DNA of 64,000 nucleotides from WJMT01 sp964599635 (GCA_964599635.1 CAZRGM010000002.1:24816-88815), one strand, 5' to 3'. Positions 28,108-38,021 are shown, counted from the first letter of the stretch. Notes: generated by a model from the sequence alone, not told the origin. Translations and numbers: made by a program.

Positions 28108-29420
28108 TTTTTTATAAATAATCCAGGCTGGTTAGAAATTCGGTCCCCTGTCTCTTTAAAGACCTGTTTCAATATATCCACACATTGATCCATTTGTTCC
28201 TGAGTGTGTTTTGAGGACACTGACAGTCTCAACCTGGTCTTATTTTTTGCCACTGCCGGATAAGTCACCACGCCGGTATACAATCCTCTCTCTTGGATCT
28301 TTTTGCTGATTTCCCTCAATCTCAAATCACTTCCTGCCATAACAGGAACCACCTGAGATTTTGTGGTGCCTATATCAAGTCCGGCTTGTTTTAGCTTTTT
28401 GTGCATATAACGTATATTCTTCCATAACTTTTCTCTTTCTGATTTATCTTTTGTAAAAATCTCAAGGATCTTTAAAATCCCAGCCGCGGTATGAGGGGCC
28501 ATGGCACATGAAAACACATAGGACCTTGAAAACATCCTCAGATAGTTCATGAGCTTTTTTTTGCCGGAAACAAATCCTCCTATAGCGCCAAAGGATTTGC
28601 TGAAAGTCCCTATGGAAATATCAACTTCATGTTCCAGCTTGAAATGTTCCGCCACTCCCCCGCCTTTTTCTCCAAACACCAGGGTGGCATGAGCTTCATC
28701 CACTAACAGCTTAGCCCCGTATTTCTGGCAGATGGGGATGATTTCCGGAAGATTGGCCAAGTCTCCGTCCATGCTGTACACACCCTCCACACACACCAGC
28801 ATGCGTTTTTTATTTGTCTTTCTCAAAACTCTCTCAAGATGAGATGGATTGTTGTGAGCAAAAACTTTTATTTCAGCTCCAGACATTCGAACCCCATCGT
28901 ATATGGAGGCGTGAGATAAAATATCCAACACAGCCACATCACCAGGATGAAGAAGACCTGATAATATGCCTACATTGGTGCTGTAACCGGTGGGAAATAC
29001 AATGGACGATTCCATTCCTTTAAGACGGCTGACCTCTTCTTCCAGTTGGCTTATGGGTCTAGAATAACCGCTTAAAAGAGGAGCAGAAACAGCGCCTGTC
29101 CCAAATTCATCCAGAGTGTCTTTGACCGCTTTAATCACATCGGGATGAAAGGAATATCCAAGGTAATTATAGGAACAAAAATTCAAGAATTTTCTCACAG
29201 ACCGAGTGTTTCGGTCATAAACCTTAAGCTCTGTTCGGGGGCCTGACATCATAGGCTGAATGTAAATCATGTACTTCTTCTTGATCGCATCACCCACATA
29301 TTCCCAAAAATAGTCAGCCGCTTCAAACAGGTCGTCACTCTCAAAATCTGCGAAATCTGACATGGAATAATCATTACAGTCTATGTTCTTGCCGTCCAAC
29401 TTCTTCTTATCCAATGACAT
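28104..29420 (-). CDS. Alpha-oxoamine synthase (PLP enzyme; KBL/SPT/BioF family)
   Basis: 438 aa, somewhat longer than the usual 390-400 because of an acidic N-terminal extension. Fold-type I PLP features: SYNYLGYSFHPDV, DILSHASIYDGV, DEAHATLVFG and the PLP lysine in GTFSKSFGAIGG (Lys275). The family joins an amino acid to an acyl-CoA or acyl-ACP: 2-amino-3-ketobutyrate ligase, serine palmitoyltransferase or 8-amino-7-oxononanoate synthase. The SYNYLG and SHASIYDG parts look closest to serine palmitoyltransferase, but I cannot settle this. It is coupled by a 4-bp overlap to an M28 peptidase, an odd partner. A second family member lies at 38256. Confidence 0.8.
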   Translation of the reverse strand: MSLDKKKLDGKNIDCNDYSMSDFADFESDDLFEAADYFWEYVGDAIKKKYMIYIQPMMSGPRTELKVYDRNTRSVRKFLNFCSYNYLGYSFHPDVIKAVKDTLDEFGTGAVSAPLLSGYSRPISQLEEEVSRLKGMESSIVFPTGYSTNVGILSGLLHPGDVAVLDILSHASIYDGVRMSGAEIKVFAHNNPSHLERVLRKTNKKRMLVCVEGVYSMDGDLANLPEIIPICQKYGAKLLVDEAHATLVFGEKGGGVAEHFKLEHEVDISIGTFSKSFGAIGGFVSGKKKLMNYLRMFSRSYVFSCAMAPHTAAGILKILEIFTKDKSEREKLWKNIRYMHKKLKQAGLDIGTTKSQVVPVMAGSDLRLREISKKIQERGLYTGVVTYPAVAKNKTRLRLSVSSKHTQEQMDQCVDILKQVFKETGDRISNQPGLFIKK

Positions 29421-29576
29421 ATTTTTTCCTGTCCGTACCTTTATAAATGATTACCTTTCTAACGTCAAGCTGTAAACACAATCATCAAAAAAATATCTGC
29501 GATCACACCTGGGAAACCGGTTGAGGCAACATTGAATATCAAAGATAGCGAATGAAAAAGGGTTAGAGATAAAAAG

Positions 29577-30479
29577 TTAATGGTCTTTTTTATAAAGATT
29601 CAAGATGATTTCTTCTAATCGGCCCGCAAGTAAACGGTTAAAAAAATCAGGGTTTTCCAGCATTAAGAAATGCCCTGAACCTGTTTGATAAATCCAGTTA
29701 AAAGACAACGCATTCTGAGTCGCAATTTCATAGGAAGTATCCCGAAGCTTAGAATTAATACAAGTGATAGGAACTTTTATGTCCTTAAACGCCTGAGAAC
29801 CATCATATCTTAAAAGCTGCTCCAGAATATCCAGAGCCCTCTCTGGCTCAGATCCCATCATATCAAGTATGACTTTTCTCATAAGCTGCTGCTCCACATG
29901 ATCAGAGAAAAAAGTCTCTACGGCATATTCTCTCATTCTGTTTTTAAAATCCTTTCTCCAGGGCTCTAAAAAATAATCAATCTGTTCCTCTGTATACCCT
30001 CTCATATAATGATCCTTAAAAGTATCAACTCCAACCAGGCCGATCACTCTGCTTGGCATAGATCTCGCCGTCTCAAGAATAACAGCACCTCCCATCCCAT
30101 GGCCAACAAGAATGACATTCTTTAAATTTTCTCTTTCAATAACTGAAGCGACATCACGTCCGAAAGCCTCTATAGACCAGGATTTTCTCTCTGATCCAGA
30201 AAGGCCGTGACCAGCAAGATCTAGAGTTACCACCTTGTATCCAGAAGAAAAAGCGGGTATTTGATTTTCCCAATAAGTCATGTCATGACACCACCCATGC
30301 ACAAAAACTAAAATAAAATTTCCCACTCCTTTAACCTTATAAAAAATATCAATACCATCTTCAGAAACAACTTTTTTGGCTCCTAACGATAAAGCATCCG
30401 ATTCTGATTGCCTTTTACATCCAGAAAAAAATAGGATCAACCCAAGCAGGACAAAGATTGATATTAAAATTTTCTTCAC
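29577..30479 (-). CDS. Alpha/beta-hydrolase-fold lipoprotein lacking the nucleophile serine
   Basis: 300 aa with a lipoprotein-like signal (LFFSGC). The alpha/beta-hydrolase fold is clear: FVHGWCHDMTYW (oxyanion region), LDLAGHGLSG, and a late His in GSGHFLMLENP. The nucleophile elbow reads GHGMGG instead of GHSMGG, so the serine is replaced by glycine (codon GGG). The protein may be catalytically inactive or use another residue. It lies between the alpha-oxoamine synthase and the aldo/keto reductase, with a family T element upstream of its start. Confidence 0.78.
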   Translation of the reverse strand: MKKILISIFVLLGLILFFSGCKRQSESDALSLGAKKVVSEDGIDIFYKVKGVGNFILVFVHGWCHDMTYWENQIPAFSSGYKVVTLDLAGHGLSGSERKSWSIEAFGRDVASVIERENLKNVILVGHGMGGAVILETARSMPSRVIGLVGVDTFKDHYMRGYTEEQIDYFLEPWRKDFKNRMREYAVETFFSDHVEQQLMRKVILDMMGSEPERALDILEQLLRYDGSQAFKDIKVPITCINSKLRDTSYEIATQNALSFNWIYQTGSGHFLMLENPDFFNRLLAGRLEEIILNLYKKDH

Positions 30480-30498
30480 AACTTCACTCCCTTTATTT

Positions 30499-30566
30499 AT
30501 CCTGGTTTATTCATAAAAAAATGACGATATTTTTATGATCATCTTATTTTCAGGGATAAACAGGAT
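30499..30566 (+). repeat. Family T element
   Basis: The left end CCTGGTTTATTCATAAAA (30501) and right end AGGGATAAACAGG (30552-30564) are imperfect inverted repeats. The inner part (ATGACGATATTTTTATGAT) matches the copies at 38022 and 47543. It lies about 20 bp upstream of the hydrolase start. Confidence 0.6.
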
Positions 30567-30584
30567 TTTTTCAAGAACAATGAT

Positions 30585-31577
30585 TTATCTCTTTCCATAA
30601 TTATATTGGGTCTTCTCCTCATTCCTATCTGTAGCCGGAGGCGGCTCCGGCGTGATAGAGGATATCTTCTCCCTCAAATCCAAAGTCATTTTAATCTTTA
30701 TTGAATTTATGGAATCCTTAAGCTGGCGGCTGTTCCTCGCCCCAATAATGGGGCAGGTTACAGCCGGATGACTAGCTGCCCAAGCCACAGCCAAACTAAC
30801 AGGAGAAAAGCCTCTGCTTAGTGCAAACTCTGAAAAATCATCGGCTACTTTATACATCCAGTCATAACCATATCGAGTTCCATACATCTTATTATTGATC
30901 AATCTTCCTGAATCCGGTTTCCTATGAAGTCCGTATTTCCCTGTTAAAAGACCTCCCCCTAAAGGGCTATAAGGAACTACTCCCAGATCCTCTGCTTGAG
31001 CATGGGGAAAAATTTCAACTTCGGCCTGGCGTTTAACCAGGTTGTACATAGGCTGGATACAACAAAAAGGAACCCACTTCATTTTATCCGATATCCCCAA
31101 GGCTTTTGCCGTCTGCCAGGCCGCAAAATTACTCGCTCCAGAATATAAGATTTTGCCTTGAGCCACCAGATCATCAAGAGCTCGTAATACTTCTTCCAAA
31201 GGAGTTAAATCATCAAATCGATGGATAAAATAAATATCTAGGCGGTCGGTTTGAAGGCGTTTCAAGCTGGCTTCAACAGCATTCATGATATGATACCTGG
31301 AAGCCCCTCTAGAATTAACATCTTTTCCCGTAGGAAAATAGACCTTACTGGAAATAACGACTTCATTCCGACAGTTTTTTATCAATTTGCCTAAAATCTT
31401 TTCAGCTTCGCCGTCATTGTATACATCTGCACAATCAAAAAAATTGATTCCGTTTTCCAGGCATAACTGAAACATATCCTCCGACATACTGGGGTCAGCA
31501 TCTCCCCCGAAAGACATAGTACCGAAACACAATTGAGAAACCTTGATTCCTGTTTTCCCCAATAATTTATATTTCAT
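30585..31577 (-). CDS. Aldo/keto reductase
   Basis: 330 aa, a full-length (beta/alpha)8 aldo/keto reductase. Catalytic tetrad candidates are visible: Asp and Tyr in FDCADVYNDGEAE, Lys in VISSKVYFP and His in YFIHRFDD. The C-terminal NADPH-binding part has PIIGARNSRQLKDSI. The family reduces aldehydes and ketones with NADPH; the substrate is unknown. GTGAGG precedes the ATG. The C-terminus ends with a short polar tail. Confidence 0.9.
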   Translation of the reverse strand: MKYKLLGKTGIKVSQLCFGTMSFGGDADPSMSEDMFQLCLENGINFFDCADVYNDGEAEKILGKLIKNCRNEVVISSKVYFPTGKDVNSRGASRYHIMNAVEASLKRLQTDRLDIYFIHRFDDLTPLEEVLRALDDLVAQGKILYSGASNFAAWQTAKALGISDKMKWVPFCCIQPMYNLVKRQAEVEIFPHAQAEDLGVVPYSPLGGGLLTGKYGLHRKPDSGRLINNKMYGTRYGYDWMYKVADDFSEFALSRGFSPVSLAVAWAASHPAVTCPIIGARNSRQLKDSINSIKIKMTLDLREKISSITPEPPPATDRNEEKTQYNYGKR

Positions 31578-31680
31578 GATAACCTCACTTTAAGTGCTGA
31601 AGCTTCTCTAGCCTGAAATATAAAACTTCCGCTGTGGAGATTCAAATAAAAAGGGCTAACAAGAAAAATGCTCCATTCAT

Positions 31681-31761
31681 TCTTCTTGAAAAAATCATGC
31701 CTATCACTGAAAATGAAATAATCATGGAACCATCGCCATTCTTTTATGAATAGGTCAAGTA
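31681..31761 (-). repeat. Family T element (reverse orientation)
   Basis: Read on the minus strand it begins CTTGACCTATTCATAAAAGA and continues ATGGCGATGG...TTTCAGTGATAGGCATGATTTTTTCAAG, matching the inner part of the copies at 30499, 47543 and 54970. It lies between the PilZ gene and the aldo/keto reductase gene. The opposite end is not clear. Confidence 0.55.
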
Positions 31762-31763
31762 AG

Positions 31764-32126
31764 TTAAGTCCTGGAAGCACCATACAAGTGTTCCATCAGC
31801 GCGATAAATTCCGCAGGAAGGGTATCTATAAATTCAATCCCTACACCGAAATTCTTTTCTTCTTTAATATTTTTTACCCACCTTATTTTCCCACGCAAAC
31901 AAACTGACTTTTTCCCTAATAAAGGTAACTTTATCTTTAAAACAGTGTTTATAGGGAAATATTTTTCGGTCTTTATCTTCACTCCACTCAATGAAAGATT
32001 TTCTGTAAATGCCGTAAATCTCTCAAAATCTGGTTTTTTTTGAGAATCCTCTATAAGAATTTCCAATTCAACCTTCTGTTCCTCCTGTTTTCGTTTTTCC
32101 TTTCTTTTTTCCTCTCGCATCATCAT
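31764..32126 (-). CDS. PilZ-domain protein
   Basis: 120 aa from the first of three ATG codons at 32126-32118; a TTG at 32141 is also possible. A charged N-terminus (REEKRKEKRKQEE) is followed by a PilZ barrel: FERFTAFTENLSLSGVKIKT carries the conserved NxSxxG pattern and FGVGIEFIDT the C-terminal part. PilZ domains bind cyclic di-GMP using an RxxxR and D/NxSxxG pair; the Arg motif is only loosely matched here (RKEKR). No clear ribosome site is seen. Confidence 0.72.
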   Translation of the reverse strand: MMMREEKRKEKRKQEEQKVELEILIEDSQKKPDFERFTAFTENLSLSGVKIKTEKYFPINTVLKIKLPLLGKKSVCLRGKIRWVKNIKEEKNFGVGIEFIDTLPAEFIALMEHLYGASRT

Positions 32127-32329
32127 TCTATCTTTTGTCAATCATAATAATGGCTATTTTTTGAATCATGCTCTCATTTATTTTGTATAAAGAAAGCATT
32201 CATTTAATTCTTCGACCCCTGACCTTAAGAAAATAATATAAACAATAATTCATTTGATGTCAAAATTTAAAACGATGTACCTCTTCTATTCATTGCATAT
32301 AAGTAACCATTCAAGATTCTAGATTCATG

Positions 32330-32474
32330 CAGAGAAAAAAGGCAAGGGATGAGGAATCCCCTGTGAGGGTTGAGCGGGCAGGGTTCCTCTTTAGAGGAGA
32401 GCGAAGCCCGAGAGGGAGTGAGATTCCGCGCTGGGGAATCGAACGGGTGACGAATCCCTTGCCTTTTTTCTCTG
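32330..32474 (+). mobile_element. Family A repeat with perfect 19-bp inverted ends
   Basis: Positions 32330-32348 and 32456-32474 are exact reverse complements (CAGAGAAAAAAGGCAAGGG). Between them lies a full family A core with the hairpin TCCTCTTTAGAGGA. A class-2 family T end (CCTGGATTATTCACGAG on the minus strand, 32528-32548) lies about 55 bp further right. These repeats account for about half of the 32127-32692 gap; the rest is A+T-rich with no feature I can name. Confidence 0.65.
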
Positions 32475-32692
32475 TTAACGTTAGCGAGCAAAATCCGTAT
32501 CTTAATTTCATGAAGCTTGCAAACTTGACTCGTGAATAATCCAGGTTATAATAGATATGTTTCATTTTAAGATGATGCCATTTGAATGCAAATGCCTTCA
32601 AAAATGGACAAAATAGATCGAAACAATAAAATTATTCTCTATAAAAAGAATGGCATGAAATTTGCTCATAGTAAAAAGAAGGAGATTTTTAT

Positions 32693-33904
32693 ATGAAAAA
32701 ATTGATCTTGTTCTTATGCTTATTTTTAATCAGCATTTATATTCTGCCCTACCAAAAAGATACCAACGATCAAGATAACTTCATTCCAGTTCCGGTTCGG
32801 GTATTCGAAGGAAATCAATTTATAGATGACCTTGGAATAAGCGATTTTGAAATTTATGAAGACGGAATCAGGCAAAAGATCGGAACTCTCTATTTGACGA
32901 AAAATACCAGCATCACAAGAAAGGAAGGCTCTGTAGAGATCAATCCTGATATATCGAGAACTTTTTATCTCCTTTTCCAATTAATTGAATACAACCCAAA
33001 AATCTCAGATGCCATAGAATATTTCTTTTCAAATATAATAACCCCGAACGATTCACTTGAGATCATGACCCCTATGAAAAATTACACTCTTTCAAATCAG
33101 GCTCTGCAGTCCATGTCCATGGAAAACCTGGCAGAAGAAATGATCAAAATCGTCAGAAAAGACACTCAAACCGGCTCCTCTCAGTATAAAAGCTTGATGA
33201 GAGACCTTAGAAGGATTGTGAGCAGTATCTCAGGTTCAAGTTCACGGTCAGGATTTGAATTTGAAGAAACCTCCAGTCTTGATTCCTTTGGTATTGAACT
33301 TTTACTCCCCAGATACAGAGAAACCCTCAATCAAATAGAACAGCTCCGCTTGGCCAATCAGAGCAACTTTATTAAGTTTGCTTCTCAAGTTAAAAATAAA
33401 AAAGGACAGAAATTTGTCTATTTATTTTATGAAAGGGAATTTAGACCTGAACTCCAGCCTGCCGTTATGCAGCAGCTGACCTCTATTCTTCAAGATTCCC
33501 CTCATATCCTAGGAAATCTGCAGGACCTTATGGCTGTTTACAGCAGAGAGCCAAAACTGGACACAGAAAAAATCATACATTCTTATGCGGATGCAGGAAT
33601 TTATTTCAATTTCCTTTTTATAGAAAAAAAACCTGATTATATCACCGGCATCCAGATGCACGAGCAGTCTGAAGATGTCTTCGAGACTTTCTCAAAGACT
33701 GCCAGAGCCACTGGTGGAGAGGCCCTCTCCACCCAAAATCCATTTATATCGTTTAAAAACAGCACTGAAAGAGCCAAAAATTACTATCTTCTTTACTACA
33801 TTCCCCAAAATTCCAAAGATGATGAAATCTTTAAATCCATAGAAATCAAAATCAAAAATAAGGATTATAAGCTATCCTACCGAACCGGATATATTTCAAA
33901 CTAA
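32693..33904 (+). CDS. VWFA-related protein (acidobacterial type)
   Basis: 403 aa with a signal peptide (about residues 1-22). It opens with the pattern typical of the acidobacterial VWFA-related family: PVRVFEGNQFIDDLGISDFEIYEDG. The first VWA strand reads FYLLFQLIEYNP, so the MIDAS DxSxS is missing and metal binding is doubtful. The C-terminus (YYLLYYIPQNSK...IEIKIKNKDYKLSYRTGYIS) is also typical. A paralogue lies at 57054. Function is unknown; it is probably an envelope protein. AAGGAGA precedes the ATG. Confidence 0.82.
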   Translation: MKKLILFLCLFLISIYILPYQKDTNDQDNFIPVPVRVFEGNQFIDDLGISDFEIYEDGIRQKIGTLYLTKNTSITRKEGSVEINPDISRTFYLLFQLIEYNPKISDAIEYFFSNIITPNDSLEIMTPMKNYTLSNQALQSMSMENLAEEMIKIVRKDTQTGSSQYKSLMRDLRRIVSSISGSSSRSGFEFEETSSLDSFGIELLLPRYRETLNQIEQLRLANQSNFIKFASQVKNKKGQKFVYLFYEREFRPELQPAVMQQLTSILQDSPHILGNLQDLMAVYSREPKLDTEKIIHSYADAGIYFNFLFIEKKPDYITGIQMHEQSEDVFETFSKTARATGGEALSTQNPFISFKNSTERAKNYYLLYYIPQNSKDDEIFKSIEIKIKNKDYKLSYRTGYISN

Positions 33905-33995
33905 CTCATTAAGGGGCTGTCTTTTCATCTCTATTTTCTATTATTAGGTCAAAACTTTTGCTTTAAAATTCCGTATAGTTATAATAAAACAATTG

Positions 33996-34215
33996 ACCCG
34001 GATTATTCACGAGCCCATATTATGAGCTTAATGAAATTCAGGTGTGGCTGAAGCGGCTTTGAAAAATAAGGAGAATGGTAGAAGGTGAATGGCAAATAAT
34101 AAGAAACAAATCACTTTTGACCATTTTCAATGGAATGCTTTTGGGAAAAATTTGGGCTATCGCCGAAACAAAATCATTCATAAAAAAAACACCATTTTTT
34201 TATGAATACATCAGT
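33996..34215 (+). mobile_element. Composite family T element
   Basis: The left end CCCGGATTATTCACGAG (33997) and the right end TTTTTTTATGAATACATCAG (34195-34214) are imperfect inverted repeats. Inside are AAATTCAGGTGTGGCTGAAG (34027-34046), which recurs near 11443 and 63864, and a nested palindrome 34176-34207 (ATTCATAAAAAAA/TTTTTTTATGAAT). It fills the 33905-34238 gap together with 90 bp of A+T-rich sequence. Confidence 0.6.
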
Positions 34216-34238
34216 TTAAAAAAGAAAAAGAGGTGCCT

Positions 34239-35570
34239 ATGAAACAAAAAATTCAGTTCATTCCTTACTTTATTCTCTTGTTTGCTGTTTTCAGCTTCAC
34301 ATCTGCGGATTCTTTAAAGATTGATCTTTATCACAGCCCAGACTCATGAAAAGGCTGACCCTAGTAAAGGAGAGCAGGGTCTCTACAGACTTTACACTGA
34401 AGGTCAAGACAACGATGGCGATGGAGAATATAATGAAGATGGCCCAGGTGGTGTTAACATCGGGATTAATTTTCCCCATCTCTTTAAATTTCATACTCAA
34501 ACGGGGGGCGCCTGGCCTGGAAGTGAGGAAGAAAGCTATAATCTCATAAAATTTATCATGGAACATAGAGAGATTGGAATGACATTCAGTTTCGGAGCGA
34601 CAAATTTCTGCCTCAATCCGCCAGAGGGGGGAAGAAAAGGCTCTGTCGACTTGGAGAAAATAAAGATACCTGAAAGATACGGAGAAATGCTGGGTATCGA
34701 TACGGAAAAGACCTATACCATGAAAGAAATCATTGACCTTCTCCAGCCTTTTGCGCCGGGGGGAATGCAAATTACAGAATCTATGATCGCTCAATTTCTG
34801 GGCCTAGGAGCTGTGGTGAATCCTCTTCCTGAAGATTTAAAATATTATCAAGAACTCTCAGAGAAATATAAAAATTTTCTCAAAAAAAACAACCTGGATA
34901 CTGATCGTCTTGAACCTCAAAAAGCTAAGGATGGGTCTTTTGAACTCTGGGCCTAGTATCATCTGGGCCTTCCCTCGTTCAGTATGGATTTCTGGACATT
35001 GCCCAAAGTAAAAAAAGACCAGGAAAAAAAGGAGATAACTCCTGAAAAACTGGAAAAAATGACAGATGAAGAATTTATCGCCTTGGGTGAAGAAAAAATA
35101 AATCAATTTCTTAAATCAATGGGAGCTCCCGAAAATTTTAAGGCAAAAAATATCATCGATGCCGTTAAAAGCGGGGCCATGAATACACAAAGAATGGCTG
35201 AGATGTTAAAAAAAATGCCTAAACCTCAAGATAAAGAAGGAGCATCTGAAGAAGACAAAGCACTCCTTGTCTTCGGTGATAAAAACCTAGAAGGGAAAGG
35301 CTTTGTCAACTGGAAAGAATATGACCACCCGACATTAGGAAAAGTAGAAATAGGAGGAGCTGCCCCTTATGTCAAAAACACTCCTCCTGCAGACATGCTG
35401 GAACCGCTGTTAAAAGGTCAGGTCCCCTGGGTTTTTGAGATCGTCGATCAGATGGCTCATGTAAAAATCGCAAAAACTGAGGCCGTAGAGCTTGGAAACG
35501 GCATCTACCGCATCAAAGCCTGGGTGGAAAATTCAGGCTACCTCCCTTATCCGACTGCCATGGGGAAAAG
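34239..35570 (+). pseudogene. Decayed M14-family carboxypeptidase gene, first copy
   Basis: A signal peptide start (34239, MKQKIQFIPYFILLFAVF) hits a stop at 34347. M14-like sequence then appears in the next frame from about 34340 (ADPSKGEQGLYRLYTEGQ, DGPGGVN), so the catalytic N-terminal part is deleted. The expected NRNFP reads GINFP. An in-frame TAG (34954-34956) interrupts conserved sequence (FELWA-stop-YHLGLPSFSMDFW). The C-terminal domain continues to about 35570 (HPTLGKVEIGGAAPYV, IYRIKAWVENSGYLPYPTA), then breaks into the second copy. At least three lesions make it non-functional. The pieces that remain look like one of two tandem paralogues. Confidence 0.78.
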
Positions 35571-37081
35571 AACTGGACAAGCCCGGAGTCTACATAGATG
35601 GGAACATCCACGGTAATGAAATCCAGGCTACAGAAGTATGCCTGTATTTCCTCAACTATATCCTCACCAAATATGGAGAGAATGAAAATATAACTGAAAT
35701 GATCGATAAAAATTGTTTCTATGTTATCCCCACTGTAAATGTGGATGGAAGGTATCACTTTTTTAATGATCCAAATACCTCCAGCAGCAACAGGGGACTC
35801 CGGATTCCTAAAGACGATGACAGGGATGGTCTGGTTAATGAAGATTTTCCTGACGACCTGGACGGAGATGGAAATATATGCCTGATGCGGAAAAAAGATC
35901 CTTTGGGTCAATACAAAACAGATCCCGAAGATCCCCGCTTAATGGTTCGTATAAAGCCGGGCGAAAAAGGAGAATGGACTCTTCTGGGAGAAGAAGGAAT
36001 TGACAACGACGGAGATGGCCTGATCAATGAAGATTCAGAAGGGTATGTCGATCCCAACCGGAACTGGGGATTTGACTGGATGCCTGAATATGTGCAGTCA
36101 GGAGCCGGAGATTATCCTTTCTCCGGTAAAGGTATCAAAGCCATCGCTTCATTCATCCGTAAACGTCCGAATATATGTATAGCCTGGTCTTTTCATAATT
36201 CCGGAGGAATGTATTTGAGAGGTCCAAGTCAGAAAAATCTCACTTATCCTCCTCAAGATATCCAAGTCTATGACTATTTGGGTGAACACGCGGAACGGAT
36301 GACCCCAGGGTATCAATATTTAGTGAGCTGGAAAGATCTGTATTCCGCATACGGGGACTTTATCGAATGGATGTTCTGCTGCAACGGCGCTTACGGATTT
36401 GTAGGGGAACTTTTTCAGTCTTCATCTGAAACATTTAAGACTAGAGAAGAAGAAAAAAAAGATCGACCTGAATCTGAAGAAGGAACTTTTTTTATGGAAT
36501 CCAATGAGTTGGCAAGGGAGAGATTGAAATTCAACGATCATCTCGCGCAAGGAGAACCTTACAAACCCTGGACTCCTCATGAACATCCCACTTATGGAGA
36601 AATTGAAATAGGGGGATGGGTCAAACTCTCTTCCCGTTTATCTGCTCCTTTTATGCTTAAAGACCTTGTCCACAGAAATGCCATGGCCATCCTTTTTTCT
36701 GCAAAAAACACTCCTGAAGTCAGCATGGAAATTTTCGAAAATAAGAAAATCGAAAACAATTACTACAGGATAAGAGTCAGACTGAAAAATTCAAAAGCGA
36801 TTCCCACTATGAGCTATTATGCGCAGCAACACAATCTCTACCCAAAAGATAAACTCTGGGTTTCTGGTAAAAATATCAAAGTCCTGGCGGGAGGAAAGCT
36901 TCTTGATCACTACAGAAATACGGCCTCCTACAAGGAATACAAACCTGAGCTTCAATTCATGTTTGTCCCTGGATTCAGCCGTGTGGAATATCAATTCTTA
37001 GTCTCTGGAAAAGGAAATATAGAAATAAAGTATGAATCCAGATTCGGCGGAAAAATCACCAAAACTCTCGAACTCGAATAA
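35571..37081 (+). pseudogene. M14-family carboxypeptidase, second copy, lacking its 5' end
   Basis: Coding sequence from LDKPGVYIDGNIHGNEIQ to a natural stop at 37081, in a different frame from the first copy. It keeps the M14 zinc motif (GNIHGNE), DPNRNWGF (Asn-Arg), WSFHNSGG (third zinc ligand) and the catalytic Glu candidate in GFVGELF, plus calcium-like DDDRDGLVNEDFPDDLDGDG. The signal peptide and the first ~80-100 residues usual for this type are missing; the formal ORF start (35492) lies inside the other copy, out of frame. A deletion fusing two tandem paralogues best explains it. If translated it would have no export signal. Confidence 0.72.
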
Positions 37082-37114
37082 AAAAAGCACCTAAAGAATA
37101 CCGGTTCTTGCCAC

Positions 37115-37172
37115 CCTGGATTATTCACGAGTCATGAATACATCGCCATTTTTTTATGGAGTGTTCAGGTTA
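37115..37172 (+). repeat. Family T element (58 bp)
   Basis: CCTGGATTATTCACGA at 37115 and CATTTTTTTATGGAGTGTTCAGG (ending 37169) are imperfect inverted ends, with the inner ATCGCCATTTTTTTATG typical of the family. It lies between the M14 remnant and the convergent barrel gene. Confidence 0.55.
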
Positions 37173-37198
37173 GAGACTCTTCTAGAGAAAAATCACAA

Positions 37199-37999
37199 TC
37201 AGAATTTCATAAAAAGGCCAATATTCAAATTGGTGTCTATATGAGTGCCGTCCTGTATAACCGAGCCTTCATTATCAAAAACAGTACTTCCTCCACTTTC
37301 AAGGCTGATCATCTGTTCAAAATCGGGGTCACACACAAAAATCCTGGCATCCACCCTTAACCCAAAATTTGGCGAAAAAAGAGCTTTGACGCCTAACCCA
37401 CCGTTGAATGTGAGAGCTGATGTATTGAGGTAGTATAAATGAAATCTTTCCCCAAAACCCGGATATCCGATCTCTATTTCAGGTCCAATTCCCTGTTTTA
37501 TCCGAAACTGTGTGATTCCTAAACCAAACGTGGCGTACGGTGTTAGAGGGCTTGAAGAGGGAAAATTAAACACAAGATTTCCGCAATAACGGATGATATT
37601 TCCCCCAGACCGATTAGCCGTTTCCAACCAATCAGAATATCCGGTCGATTCCAACCTGTCTTCAAAGTCATCCACAAGGCCATCCGTAAAAGCTGTATCC
37701 ACCATCATGTACTCCACACTAGCTTCAAAACCCGTTGAGGGAGTCATATTATAAGCAATCCGCCCTCCAAATCCCATCCCTCCTTTCTGCTCTAACACCG
37801 TAGAGAAAAAAGCCTGCCATTCAGGATACCAGGATGACGAATAGGCTTCCACACTGGAGTTGATCTCTCCCCGGCTGGGGTAAGAAATATTCAAATTGTA
37901 GAGGCCGAAAACGGTCAGCTCCACTTGCGAAAATCCAAAACTCGTCAAAAAAAGCACCCCTATGAATAACACAACAATTTGGCTCAATTTTCTATTCAT
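37199..37999 (-). CDS. Outer-membrane beta-barrel protein
   Basis: 266 aa with a signal peptide (about 1-24, ending GFSQ). Alternating hydrophobic strands, periodic aromatic residues and a C-terminal Phe (TNLNIGLFMKF) indicate a small barrel of about eight strands, like the OmpA/OmpW-type barrel families. Features: GFGGRIAYNMTPSTGFEASVEY, YATFGLGITQF, GGLGVKALFSPNFGLRVDAR. No enzymatic motif. AAGGAGT precedes the start, and a family T end lies about 20 bp further upstream. Confidence 0.75.
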   Translation of the reverse strand: MNRKLSQIVVLFIGVLFLTSFGFSQVELTVFGLYNLNISYPSRGEINSSVEAYSSSWYPEWQAFFSTVLEQKGGMGFGGRIAYNMTPSTGFEASVEYMMVDTAFTDGLVDDFEDRLESTGYSDWLETANRSGGNIIRYCGNLVFNFPSSSPLTPYATFGLGITQFRIKQGIGPEIEIGYPGFGERFHLYYLNTSALTFNGGLGVKALFSPNFGLRVDARIFVCDPDFEQMISLESGGSTVFDNEGSVIQDGTHIDTNLNIGLFMKF

Positions 38000-38021
38000 T
38001 GCCTAACTCCTTCCTGTTTAA

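Noticed and set aside
31574..31783. 69-codon open frame on the minus strand between PilZ and the aldo/keto reductase
   Set aside because: It covers a family T repeat, has no recognisable features and overlaps the PilZ stop.
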